Shown here: piece by piece, positions 8,823 through 16,383 of the stretch
How the letters are laid out: each line of letters begins with the position of its first letter
Numbering within the stretch: position 1 is the stretch's first letter
DNA from: Waddlia chondrophila WSU 86-1044
Lineage (GTDB): Bacteria; Chlamydiota; Chlamydiia; Chlamydiales; Waddliaceae
Assembly (NCBI RefSeq): GCF_000092785.1
Contig: NC_014225.1
Coordinates: forward strand, 62,001 to 126,000
Length of the DNA stretch: 64,000 nt
Reading direction: 5' to 3'
Made by a program: the position numbers and the translations under genes
The notes under the pieces: generated by a model
The model's input: only the letters and a program-made list of their open reading frames with translations
What the model was told of the DNA's origin: nothing
The model's database searches: none

Positions 8823-8861
8823 AAAAAAAAAGAGGAACAAAATTCTGTTCCTCTTTTTTTT
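8823..8861 (-). terminator. Terminator of MOMP-like copy 3
   Basis: Stem AGAGGAAC (8831-8838) with GTTCCTCT (8847-8854), flanked by an A run on the left and a T run on the right that extend the pairing; 24 bases after the stop of the gene at 8885. The stem sequence matches that of the terminator at 6155-6190, so the terminator was duplicated with the gene. Confidence 0.88.
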
Positions 8862-8884
8862 AAAAAATCTTTGGATTTTTAGCG

Positions 8885-9955
8885 TTAGAACGCAGCTGAC
8901 ACCCTTACGAATAGACCATCAAAGCTAAGGTCGCAGCAGTGTGAGTCGACTCCATAATTTCCGAAAGGAAAAGCGATGAAGTCGCTAACGTTAAACCACT
9001 GGTGGAATTCGTAACCTACAGAGAAAGCCAGATCTGTGCAGCAGACGTTGCAAAGAGGGAAAGTGATGCCTACGTTTAGATCAAGCACAGCAATAGATTT
9101 CCAGCAAGAGGTGCTTACTAGATCGCCTTGAGCGAATTCTACATCTGGACCCCCATCAGCTTTACCTTGTTGATCGATTCTTTGAGAAACATCTCCGACG
9201 CCGATTCCCAGTGAAAGTCCTCCAAAGAAATCAAAACAGTCGCAGATCTTATAGCTGGCTTTGTTTCCTACATAAAGTCCGTAAAAGTCCAGATCGGCTT
9301 TCTGTTGGATAACATCCACTTGTGCAAGCGGGTTGCTATTAGCGTATTGATCATTAATGTCACTGGAGTATACCGAGTTCTGAGATTGCTTGATCTTGGC
9401 GTATCGGAAACCGGAGAAAATTCTTGCAGCAAGGCAATCGGATAATTCAAGATGGTATCCTAACTCGGCATCAATTTGATTTAATTCAACTTTATAATCT
9501 GAAGCCGCTAATTCGATCGGATCGGTAACAAATGGGCTGATAACTTTAGTTTGGCCAATGATAAAATCTTCGCCGACATTGTTGATGGAACTGCCGTCTT
9601 TGCTGCGGAACCATGTATAATGGACGCCAAAATCTAGATCGCCGAACGCCTTCAAAATACCGATGCGGAAACCGGAATCATAAGAAGGGCATATGCCGGA
9701 TAATCCTGTGACGAATGCTAAATTTTCATTTTCTGTATCTAAAGTTGTGAAAGCATAATTTAAATCACATCTTCTGGGTCTCCAGTAAAGATAGTCGGCA
9801 TAGATTGACCAGCCTTCGCATGGGTCGCTATCGCAGAAACTGAATCCGCAATCGCTTCCTGTATCGCAGTTATAGTAATTGCCTGCACTTGCAGGAGAGA
9901 ACTGAGTTGAGAAAACAACAGTTGACAGAGCAACTATCCATTTTTTCCAAGACAT
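8885..9955 (-). CDS. MOMP-like porin, tandem copy 3
   Basis: Third tandem MOMP-like porin, 356 residues, and probably the one nearest the array's origin as its upstream block is the most diverged. It shares the signal peptide (MSWKKWIVALSTVVFSTQF), the cysteine block CDTGSDCGFSFCDSDPCEGW, the central strand GFRYAKIKQ and the C-terminal CNVCCTDLAFSVGYEFHQWF. The last 40 residues differ more than between copies 1 and 2 (VSDFIAFPFGNYGVDSHCCDLSFDGLFVRVSAAF region). All cysteines in the shared blocks are kept. GGAGG ribosome site seven bases before ATG. Outer-membrane porin by family; expression of each copy is probably separate because each has its own terminator. Confidence 0.88.
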   Translation of the reverse strand: MSWKKWIVALSTVVFSTQFSPASAGNYYNCDTGSDCGFSFCDSDPCEGWSIYADYLYWRPRRCDLNYAFTTLDTENENLAFVTGLSGICPSYDSGFRIGILKAFGDLDFGVHYTWFRSKDGSSINNVGEDFIIGQTKVISPFVTDPIELAASDYKVELNQIDAELGYHLELSDCLAARIFSGFRYAKIKQSQNSVYSSDINDQYANSNPLAQVDVIQQKADLDFYGLYVGNKASYKICDCFDFFGGLSLGIGVGDVSQRIDQQGKADGGPDVEFAQGDLVSTSCWKSIAVLDLNVGITFPLCNVCCTDLAFSVGYEFHQWFNVSDFIAFPFGNYGVDSHCCDLSFDGLFVRVSAAF

Positions 9956-10042
9956 TGAATATCCTCCAATTTTAGAATTCCTTGTTAACTAGTGATTCAA
10001 GTAGAACCTATATCATTATCTCTATTTTTAAGAAAAGAAATA
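9956..10042 (-). promoter_or_regulatory. Diverged copy of the MOMP upstream region, copy 3
   Basis: Aligns with 7298-7395 and 8616-8711 but with changes in both boxes: ATGATA (10011-10016) for TTGATA and ACTAGT (9988-9993) for ATTAAT, spacer still 17 bases. The GGAGG site is kept. If these boxes are the promoter, copy 3 should be weaker or differently controlled. Confidence 0.4.
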
Positions 10043-10945
10043 TTAATCCCAGTAAAAATCCTGGCTGCTAAGCGTTCGTTTGATCGTGATAGGTGCGTTC
10101 AAGGTCAACTTTCCGATATAATATCCCGCTAATTTGGCTGCCGTCTGCAACACTGCATAAGGAAGGAGTTGTTTTTTGGTTTGATAAACTTTTTTTAACA
10201 GAGCAAGTGCATAAGCCTTTCCCCTTTTATTATCGCCGCCTGCCCCGGAGAATAATTGACTATATTGTCTGCGTGCCAGCCCTGTATCGTAATGCCGCTG
10301 AAATTCCTGCCACAAGGAATAGCTGTGGGAATGCCGTACTTTTGCTTCAGATATGTAGGCGATTTTATGCCCTTTGCGCAAAAGCTTCGCGGCGGCAACA
10401 GTATCTTCTCCTAGCAAGACATGAGAAAATCCTCCAATGGAATCCAGAGCGCTGTTTTTCCACGCACAGCAGGAGTTCGAACAGAAAAACGTGTAGACTC
10501 CATAGGTGTCGAGATCCTCAATTCCCCTCAATTGCGATTTCTCCGGATAATTGTATTCTCTGGAAAAAGAAGCGAATAGGTCTGCGCCTTGATGTGGAAT
10601 TTGCTTGGCGTAGGCAATAGACGCTGTTCCGTCGCGCAGCGGCTGAGTCAATGTTTCAACCAATGAACTGTCTTCGGCGTAAGCATCGGGAGTGATCATG
10701 ATCACAATGTCTGTTGCGAGATGTTTTCTTGCCGCTTCTCTGGTCTTCCCATGATTGAAGCTGTTTCTCGGAACAACAAGAGTCTCTGCTCCGAGCGTTT
10801 CAGCCTCTTCGACTGTTCCGTCATGTGAAGAGGAGTTGACGACTAAAATTTTTGGCTTCATAGGAGATTTAAGCAATGGAGGCAGGCAGTATTTAAGATG
10901 ATGCTTTGCCTGATGCGTTATGACTGCTATGCCAATTTCATCCAT
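10043..10945 (-). CDS. Family 2 glycosyltransferase (rhamnosyltransferase-like)
   Basis: Predicted GT-A fold glycosyltransferase, 300 residues, of the rhamnosyltransferase-like part of family 2. The N-terminal strand GIAVITHQAK, the nucleotide-site region VVNSSSHDGTVEEA, then NHGKTREAA and IVIMITPDAYAED (an Asp taking the place of the metal-binding DxD) are in the expected order; GEDTVAAAKLLRKG near 180 supplies the usual catalytic ED pair. No membrane segment. It is the last gene of the CDP-sugar operon, overlapping the upstream reductase/epimerase gene by 8 bases, so it probably transfers the deoxyhexose made by that operon onto a lipid or polysaccharide acceptor. The acceptor is not visible from sequence. 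Confidence 0.85.
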   Translation of the reverse strand: MDEIGIAVITHQAKHHLKYCLPPLLKSPMKPKILVVNSSSHDGTVEEAETLGAETLVVPRNSFNHGKTREAARKHLATDIVIMITPDAYAEDSSLVETLTQPLRDGTASIAYAKQIPHQGADLFASFSREYNYPEKSQLRGIEDLDTYGVYTFFCSNSCCAWKNSALDSIGGFSHVLLGEDTVAAAKLLRKGHKIAYISEAKVRHSHSYSLWQEFQRHYDTGLARRQYSQLFSGAGGDNKRGKAYALALLKKVYQTKKQLLPYAVLQTAAKLAGYYIGKLTLNAPITIKRTLSSQDFYWD

Positions 10946-11864
10946 AGTAATGACTGTAAAAGGAGGCTAATTGATCCCAAGCCTCTTTTTCGCTCCACGT
11001 TTCGATGTTAATGGGTTGCGTATTAATTCTTTTTTTTGGTTCGGGAAATTCTGTTTGCTCTTTAAGGGTGAATGCGCAAGGAACCGATAGCCTCTTTTCC
11101 ATCTCTTTAGCAAAACGTTCAGTGAACTTGGCTTGGGATTCGCTATATCCGCTGGGATTCCATTGTTGATAGGAAGTGTTGCGGTCAATTGATGCGGCAG
11201 CTTTTGCATAGAGCTTAGCCAGCAAGGAGACGTGGATATTATCTCGCACATAGTTCGGGAAAGAAACTTCGGGAATTTTTCTTGAAAGCCATGATTTTGC
11301 GAGATAGGTTGTAAATTTTTGTTCTTCATAAGGGCCAAAGGGGTTTGGAATCACAAATTTTCCTAGCTGGATCTTGTTTTGTTCGCAGGCAAATCGAAAA
11401 ATTTCAGATGTCAAACCTTTCGAATATCCATAAGGAGAAACCGCCTGCTCAATGTTGTCTCCTTCCCCTTCGTTTTGCTCGAATACAGATCCTGTCAGCA
11501 TGATTCTACAGCATCCTCTTTCCTTTAGAGATTGAAGGATTTTTTCTAATCGCCAGGTGTTTTTCTTTACTGCATTGGAAACATCAAAATCGGAGCTTTT
11601 GTAGCAGCTGACTTCTGCTGCGTGGTGGCAAAGCAGATCCCAGCGGCTGCTTTTGACGAGTTCAAGAAAAGAGTCTGAACCAAATTTGCAATTAAAGTGA
11701 GAAATGCAACGAGTTAGTACAGCCGCGACCCTTTTTCCTCTCAACTCTTGATAGGTATTTTGGCTCTTCTGAAAAATGCAGGTGACCGCGTGCCCTTGAG
11801 AGGAAAGCTCTTTAGCAAACCACATTCCGGTAAATGAACTGGCACCTGTAAAAAGAATGTTCAT
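10938..11864 (-). CDS. NAD(P)-dependent sugar reductase/epimerase (SDR family)
   Basis: Extended short-chain dehydrogenase of 308 residues. The Rossmann glycine motif is GASSFTGMWFAKEL (residues 7-20) and the catalytic YxxxK is in SPYGYSKGLTSE near 145, preceded by a Ser in LTGSVFEQ. In the operon it follows a cytidylyltransferase, a 4,6-dehydratase and a 3,5-epimerase-like enzyme; by analogy with known deoxysugar pathways it would reduce the 4-keto group of the CDP-6-deoxy-4-ketohexose to give the final sugar. Its start overlaps the end of the epimerase gene by 4 bases (ATGA), and its end overlaps the glycosyltransferase by 8. The exact product stereochemistry cannot be read from the sequence. 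An epimerase acting directly on the sugar is an alternative. Confidence 0.82.
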   Translation of the reverse strand: MNILFTGASSFTGMWFAKELSSQGHAVTCIFQKSQNTYQELRGKRVAAVLTRCISHFNCKFGSDSFLELVKSSRWDLLCHHAAEVSCYKSSDFDVSNAVKKNTWRLEKILQSLKERGCCRIMLTGSVFEQNEGEGDNIEQAVSPYGYSKGLTSEIFRFACEQNKIQLGKFVIPNPFGPYEEQKFTTYLAKSWLSRKIPEVSFPNYVRDNIHVSLLAKLYAKAAASIDRNTSYQQWNPSGYSESQAKFTERFAKEMEKRLSVPCAFTLKEQTEFPEPKKRINTQPINIETWSEKEAWDQLASFYSHYYG

Positions 11865-12388
11865 AAAAAATCAGGATGGGAGTTATCTCTTTCAGAAATC
11901 ACTCGAGGAGGCTCTGGCCAAGAGATGTTGAACCGAGGGTCGTTCCATCGAATGCCTCTTTCGAATTTAGGAGAATAGGGAGCAGAAACAAGATAGTAGA
12001 CTTCCGTATAAGGCTCCAGGGTTAAAAATCCATGGGCAAAACCACGGGGTACGTACATCATCGTGCGGTTGTCAGCGGAAAGTATGGTTCCAAACGATTG
12101 TCCGAAGGTGGGCGAGTCCTCTCTTAGATCGAGGACTGCATCGTACAAAGAACCCTTGATGCATCGGACAAGTTTCGTTTCAGCAAAAGGAGGCAGCTGA
12201 TAATGCATTCCTCTTAGAGTTCCCTGTTCTATGCTGAAAGAGTCGTTTGCCTGGACAAAAGCGGTTTCCAACCCTTTTTCTCTGAATTCCTCAGAGCAAA
12301 AGGTGCGTGCAAAAAAACCTCTTTCATCCTCTCTTTTTTCAAGATTGATGAGAAAAACGCCCTCTAGCGGGGCTGGTGTCATTTTCAT
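11861..12388 (-). CDS. rfbC: dTDP-4-dehydrorhamnose 3,5-epimerase-like protein
   Basis: Cupin-fold sugar epimerase, about 175 residues, typical for RfbC/RmlC. Seen are EDERGFFARTFC, QANDSFSIEQGTLRGMHYQ (the catalytic-His region), VRCIKGSLYDAVLDLREDSPTFG and YVPRGFAHGFLTL, all hallmarks of the family. In this operon the substrate is presumably a CDP-4-keto-6-deoxyglucose rather than the dTDP form, since a CDP pathway precedes it and no rmlA/rmlB is present. The frame is open further upstream to a TTG at 12418, but this would overlap rfbG by 80 bases and has no family counterpart; ATG 12388 or 12382 matches the usual MK-TP start. It still overlaps rfbG by 50 bases, so translation is likely coupled. 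Confidence 0.85.
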   Translation of the reverse strand: MKMTPAPLEGVFLINLEKREDERGFFARTFCSEEFREKGLETAFVQANDSFSIEQGTLRGMHYQLPPFAETKLVRCIKGSLYDAVLDLREDSPTFGQSFGTILSADNRTMMYVPRGFAHGFLTLEPYTEVYYLVSAPYSPKFERGIRWNDPRFNISWPEPPRVISERDNSHPDFL

Positions 12389-13424
12389 ATTTTTCGATCT
12401 GTTGCATGCAGGTTTCAAACATGTTTGATTGGGTGTCGTATGCTTTAAACCAAGAAGCTGTTTTTTCGATTGCTTCTTTCCAGCAGTATCGAGGACTCCA
12501 GCTAAGTTCTTTGGCAGCTTTTTCCCAATTCAGTTTAAGGGTTTCCATTTCCTCCGGAGCGTTTTTGCAGCTGTTGTCGGTCCAGTTTCCGCTGCCCCAC
12601 GTTTCAATTGCGTATTCGACCATTTCTTGAACGGTGACGGCATTTTTTTCAAAAGGGCCGAAATTCCATGAACCGGAGAAAATTTCTCCGGTTGTCAACA
12701 GCTCGCCGGCTATCTTCAAGTATCCGTATAAAGCATCGAGAACATGCAGCCAAGGCCTGATGCTTTTTGGATTGCGCACTGAAATGGATTGTTGATTGAT
12801 CAAGGCGCGAAAACAATCCGGCAGTAAACGGTGTGGAGAAAAATCACCTCCTCCGATCACATTGCCGCATCGAACGGTTGCTACTGAAATATTTCCTTTC
12901 AAAAAAGATTCCCGATAGGAAGAAGCGGCAAGTTCAGCCATCGCCTTGCTTGCACTATAAGGGTCTTTTCCCCCTAATCGGTCATTTTCACGGTATCCCC
13001 ATACCCAGGAGCGGTTTTCATAGCATTTATCTGTTGTGGCGATCACGATTGCGCGGATTGATGGAGAGCGGCGGCAAGCTTCCAATACATTGACTGTCCC
13101 CAGGGCATTTGTGGAAAAAGTTTCCTGAGGCGACTTGTAGCTGTTCAGCACAATAGATTGGGCGGCAAAGTGAAAGACCGCATCAGGATTGGTTGTTTGA
13201 ACGATTTCAGAAAGCTGCGCAAGATCCCGCACGTCTCCTTGTGCGTGGGTGATGCGGTTTTCCAGTCCGACAAGTGAAAAAAGATCGGAGGGTGCGAGGC
13301 TGTATCCGATAACGTGAGCGCCTAGTTTATTCAACCAAAGGGAGAGCCATGTTCCTTTGAATCCTGTGTGACCGGTCACTAAGACTTTTTTTCCTTTGAA
13401 CGCATCTTTAGGAAATTGAGGCAT
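12339..13424 (-). CDS. rfbG: CDP-glucose 4,6-dehydratase
   Basis: Extended SDR enzyme converting CDP-glucose to CDP-4-keto-6-deoxyglucose, 361 residues from the start chosen. It shows the RfbG-type N-terminus GKKVLVTGHTGFKGTWLSLWL (glycine-rich NAD site), HFAAQSIVLNSY, TTDKCYENRSWVWGYRE (the TDK of 4,6-dehydratases) and the YxxxK in DPYSASKAMAE. ATG 13424 is preferred over ATG 13451: AAGGAAG sits about eight bases before it, and family proteins start a few residues before this lysine-rich strand. It overlaps rfbF upstream by 17 bases and rfbC downstream by 50, so this is a tight operon. Second step of the CDP-deoxyhexose pathway; cytoplasmic. Confidence 0.93.
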   Translation of the reverse strand: MPQFPKDAFKGKKVLVTGHTGFKGTWLSLWLNKLGAHVIGYSLAPSDLFSLVGLENRITHAQGDVRDLAQLSEIVQTTNPDAVFHFAAQSIVLNSYKSPQETFSTNALGTVNVLEACRRSPSIRAIVIATTDKCYENRSWVWGYRENDRLGGKDPYSASKAMAELAASSYRESFLKGNISVATVRCGNVIGGGDFSPHRLLPDCFRALINQQSISVRNPKSIRPWLHVLDALYGYLKIAGELLTTGEIFSGSWNFGPFEKNAVTVQEMVEYAIETWGSGNWTDNSCKNAPEEMETLKLNWEKAAKELSWSPRYCWKEAIEKTASWFKAYDTQSNMFETCMQQIEKYENDTSPARGRFSHQS

Positions 13425-14256
13425 ATTCGAGACTTCCTTGAGAGAGGGCATTGGCCTGTAGCAACCAAGGCGGCTTACCTGTTTTCCAAAGTTCGTTTAA
13501 GTGGTCCCTGTCCCTTTGAGTGTCCATACATGACCAAAAACCGCGATGTTTATAGACTTGCAGTTCGCCGTCTTCGGCTAGGCGAACCAGAGGGGTTTTT
13601 TCTAGAATGCAATCGGAAGATTTCTCGAGGTATTGATCGATAAATTCCCTTTTGAAAAAGAAAAACCCTCCGTTTATCCATTTTTTGGAAAATTCAGGTT
13701 TCTCCACAAATTTGATGACTTCGTTGTTTTGAAGATGAATTTCTCCGAACCGGGAGGGAGGATTGACGCCTAAAATCGTACCGGTTTTTCCATGGGAAAG
13801 GTGAAAGGCAAACTCATCGTGCAAGTTTGCATTGCAGAGGCCGTCTCCATAGGTGACTGCGAAATGCGGAGAATCGCCTAAATATTTTTCTGCAGCCATT
13901 GCGATGCGGCCGCCAGTCATTGTTTTTTCTCCGGTGTAAGCGATTGTCACATTCCAATCTTCTTTATGGTGGATAGAGTGGACTGTCATTTTATTTTTTT
14001 CAAGATTGATGGAAAAATCGCTGTTCATGTAGCTGTAATTGAGAAAATAGGATTTGATCACTTCCGACTTGAATCCGGTGCAGAGGACGAACTTTTTAAA
14101 TCCGTTGCGCCTGTAGATATGCATGATATGCCACAATATTGGATGGTTGCCGATTGGCACCATCGGCTTGGGTCTGAACTCGGTTTCCTCTTTAATTCTC
14201 GTGCCTAGGCCTCCGCAAAGGATGAAGACCGGGGTTTGTTCAGTAGGCTGTACCAT
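13408..14256 (-). CDS. rfbF: Glucose-1-phosphate cytidylyltransferase
   Basis: Nucleotidyltransferase that makes CDP-glucose from CTP and glucose-1-phosphate, 282 residues, a normal length. Signature VFILCGGLGTRIKEETEFRPKPMVPIGNHPI (split here as the GGxGTR loop and RPKPMVPIG) is diagnostic of RfbF; GDGLCNAN near 140 carries the metal-binding Asp, and VEKPEFSKKWINGGFFFF near 190 closes the sugar site. First gene of the five-gene operon rfbF-rfbG-rfbC-SDR-glycosyltransferase. ATG 14256 is the first start in frame; the divergent permease gene begins 146 bases away, so the AT-rich interval 14257-14401 must hold promoters for both. There is no rfbH, so 3-deoxygenation to abequose-type sugars is not expected here. 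Confidence 0.95.
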   Translation of the reverse strand: MVQPTEQTPVFILCGGLGTRIKEETEFRPKPMVPIGNHPILWHIMHIYRRNGFKKFVLCTGFKSEVIKSYFLNYSYMNSDFSINLEKNKMTVHSIHHKEDWNVTIAYTGEKTMTGGRIAMAAEKYLGDSPHFAVTYGDGLCNANLHDEFAFHLSHGKTGTILGVNPPSRFGEIHLQNNEVIKFVEKPEFSKKWINGGFFFFKREFIDQYLEKSSDCILEKTPLVRLAEDGELQVYKHRGFWSCMDTQRDRDHLNELWKTGKPPWLLQANALSQGSLEYASIS

Positions 14257-14401
14257 GTATCGCTAATTTTTTTTGTTGATTATTCTATTGATATTTAGAC
14301 TTGTATGCAAATTTTTTTTCTTGTTTCTAAACAAAAAACTATAGTAAACTATTATCTTAAGCCTTGATTTTTTGAGAAAATCCCCTATGAAAGAAGAGTC
14401 C

Positions 14402-15613
14402 ATGTCTTTGTCCCAGGAAAAATCCCAAGAGGGAAGTGTTTGGAGCGGTATCTTATTGATTAGCGGCACGAGCATTGGCGCAGGGATGCTTGCGCTTCCG
14501 GTTGTGACTGGGCTTTCTGGATTTTTACCTGCGATGTTTGTCAATGCTGTTTGCTGGTTGTTTATGCTTGCGACTGGTTTGCTGCTTTTGGAAGCAACAT
14601 TATGGATGAAAAGCGGGGCGAATATCCTTTCCATGACCGAGAGGCTTTTAGGGCCGGTGGGAAAAGTTTTTGGAGGAGGCTCCTTTATTTTTCTCTATTA
14701 TTGCTTGTTGATTTCATATATTTCAGGAGGCGCGCCTCTTTTAGGCAACTCGGTGGAAACTCATTTGGGATTAGAGCTTTCCCCTTCTTTTTATTCGTTT
14801 CTTTTTGCTTTCTTGTTTGGGGCGATTATCTACTTCGGGCACCGCGTTGTTGACCGTGTAAACTGGTTGCTTATGGTTAGCCTGATTATCTCTTATGTCC
14901 TTTTGTTGATTATCGGAACGACTGAGGTTTCTGCAAAGAAACTTATGAATAAAAACTGGGGGCTTTCGTTAATGGCAGCTCCTGTTCTTTTTAGTGCCTA
15001 TGGGTATCACAACATCGTTCCTTCTGTGACTTTTTATTTGAAGCAGAATGTGAAAAAGCTTCGCTTGGCGATTGTTTTAGGAACGGCCCTTCCTTTTCTT
15101 GTGTATTCCCTTTGGCAATGGATGATTTTGGGAACGCTTACTCCGGAAGAGATTGCGCTTTCTGCTAAGCAGGGAGTTCCTGTAACCTATACCCTCCAGG
15201 AAATTACCGGTAGCACGGTTCTTAGCCTTTTAGGAGGGTATTTCGGCTTTTTTGCTTTAGTCACTTCGTTTTTGGGAGTTTCCCTTTCGATGGTTGATTT
15301 TTTTGCTGATGGATTTCAGGTCAGGGGAGTGGGTTTCTCACGCGTTGTGCTTTGTCTTTTGGTTTTCTTTCCGCCGGCAATTTTCGCTGCCGTTAACCCT
15401 GGCATTTTCATCGAAGCCTTAGGGATTGCAGGGGGATATGGAGAGGCGGTCCTCAATGGCATGATTCCTGTCATGATGGTTTGGGTTGGCAGATATCATT
15501 TGAAATTAGAGGGAAAGTATCGCGTTATAGGGGGGCGCCCTTTGTTGATTCTCCTCTTTTTATTCACAATTGTGATTATTGGTCTTGAGACGCAGCATTT
15601 GTTGTCGGAATGA
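14402..15613 (+). CDS. tyrP: Aromatic amino acid permease (TyrP/Mtr family)
   Basis: Inner-membrane proton symporter for tyrosine or tryptophan of the hydroxy/aromatic amino acid permease family, about 403 residues with some 11 membrane segments. The N-terminal SGILLISGTSIGAGMLALPVVTG (first membrane helix with the GTSIGAGMLALP motif) is the family signature; LLLEATLWM, YGYHNIVPSV and the later Gly-rich helices follow in order. ATG 14402 is preferred because GAAGAG lies just before it; ATG 14387 and TTG 14372 are also in frame without a ribosome site. The stop overlaps the start of the methyltransferase by four bases (ATGA). Intracellular Chlamydiae import aromatic amino acids from the host. 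Substrate preference cannot be told from sequence. Confidence 0.9.
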   Translation: MSLSQEKSQEGSVWSGILLISGTSIGAGMLALPVVTGLSGFLPAMFVNAVCWLFMLATGLLLLEATLWMKSGANILSMTERLLGPVGKVFGGGSFIFLYYCLLISYISGGAPLLGNSVETHLGLELSPSFYSFLFAFLFGAIIYFGHRVVDRVNWLLMVSLIISYVLLLIIGTTEVSAKKLMNKNWGLSLMAAPVLFSAYGYHNIVPSVTFYLKQNVKKLRLAIVLGTALPFLVYSLWQWMILGTLTPEEIALSAKQGVPVTYTLQEITGSTVLSLLGGYFGFFALVTSFLGVSLSMVDFFADGFQVRGVGFSRVVLCLLVFFPPAIFAAVNPGIFIEALGIAGGYGEAVLNGMIPVMMVWVGRYHLKLEGKYRVIGGRPLLILLFLFTIVIIGLETQHLLSE

Positions 15614-16344
15614 GCTGCAAGTATCACCTGACGGAAAACCTGGCAATTTTTTGCCGTTCCTCTATAGAAAAATTTAGGTGTGAAACGTTTTGGACAAAGG
15701 AACCCGAGACGCTTGAATGGATCGGTAGATTTAATTCCAAGGCAATTTTTATCGATGTTGGCGCTAATATCGGATTATATTCTCTTTTTGCAGCTTCCAT
15801 TCACAGTAAAATGAAAATTTATGCCATTGAACCGTTGAGTGGCAATTATCAAAGCATCAAGGAAAATATCCAGTTAAATGGCTTCGACCAGGTGATTCCG
15901 CTTAAGATCGCTGTTTCAGACAGGGAAGGGGATGTGCCGTTTCATATTTTGAATGAAGAGTCCGGATCTAGCGGCAGTCAGATTATCGAACCGGTGAAAG
16001 AGTCCGGAGAGTCTTTTAAGCCAGTGAAAGAGGAGATGATCCATTGCGTAACAGTTGATAATCTTTGTGAGCGGTTTAATATTCGGTGCGATTATTTGAA
16101 AATTGATATCGATGGCAGGGAATGGCAGGTACTGAAAGGAGCGGAAAAGAGTCTCGAGTCATCGGTTCAAAGTGTGCTGGTCGAATTAAACCCTTTTTAT
16201 GTTGCGTTGGATAGTGTTCATGCATGGATGAAAGATAGAGGATTTTCCATCGATGGAATTTTGCAATCGCTTGCTAATCATTCAAATAACAGACGCAGCC
16301 CACAAGGCCCTCTCAACTTTATATACACCAAAACCGATTCTTGA
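15610..16344 (+). CDS. FkbM-family methyltransferase
   Basis: SAM-dependent O-methyltransferase of the FkbM type, 244 residues. Motif I is FIDVGANIGLYSLFAA (residues about 53-68), then YAIEPLSGNYQSIKENIQLNG (acidic residue binding the ribose), a typical ISDREGDVPFH-like strand (AVSDREGD), VDNLCERFNI and YLKIDIDGREWQVLKGAEK, the closing FkbM signature. Many members methylate sugar hydroxyls, so it could decorate the deoxyhexose of the operon next door; this is inference. It overlaps the permease by ATGA, so it is probably co-transcribed with it. Its last codons (Thr-Asp-Ser-stop) lie inside a decayed copy of the TATACCGA repeat family at 16334-16360, so the original C-terminus may have been replaced. 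Confidence 0.88.
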   Translation: MSCKYHLTENLAIFCRSSIEKFRCETFWTKEPETLEWIGRFNSKAIFIDVGANIGLYSLFAASIHSKMKIYAIEPLSGNYQSIKENIQLNGFDQVIPLKIAVSDREGDVPFHILNEESGSSGSQIIEPVKESGESFKPVKEEMIHCVTVDNLCERFNIRCDYLKIDIDGREWQVLKGAEKSLESSVQSVLVELNPFYVALDSVHAWMKDRGFSIDGILQSLANHSNNRRSPQGPLNFIYTKTDS

Positions 16345-16360
16345 AGCTGTTTCGATGTAT
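16334..16360 (+). repeat. Decayed TATACCGA-family repeat end
   Basis: CCGATTCTTGAAG (16334-16346) is identical to the inner part of the right arm at 27218-27230; the next 14 bases match about 10 of 14. It supplies the stop codon of the FkbM gene. No partner arm was found close by. Confidence 0.5.
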
Positions 16361-16383
16361 TCGCGATAACGATTCATTGATGA

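Noticed and set aside
6212-9955. Tandem array as an insertion sequence or phage
   Set aside because: No transposase or integrase; the repeated unit is a complete porin gene with its signals.
10093-10620. Plus-strand frame of 175 codons
   Set aside because: Antisense to the glycosyltransferase, no start signal, no recognisable fold.
14263-14634. Minus-strand frame of 123 codons between rfbF and the permease
   Set aside because: Mostly antisense to the permease N-terminus; the rest is the AT-rich divergent promoter region.
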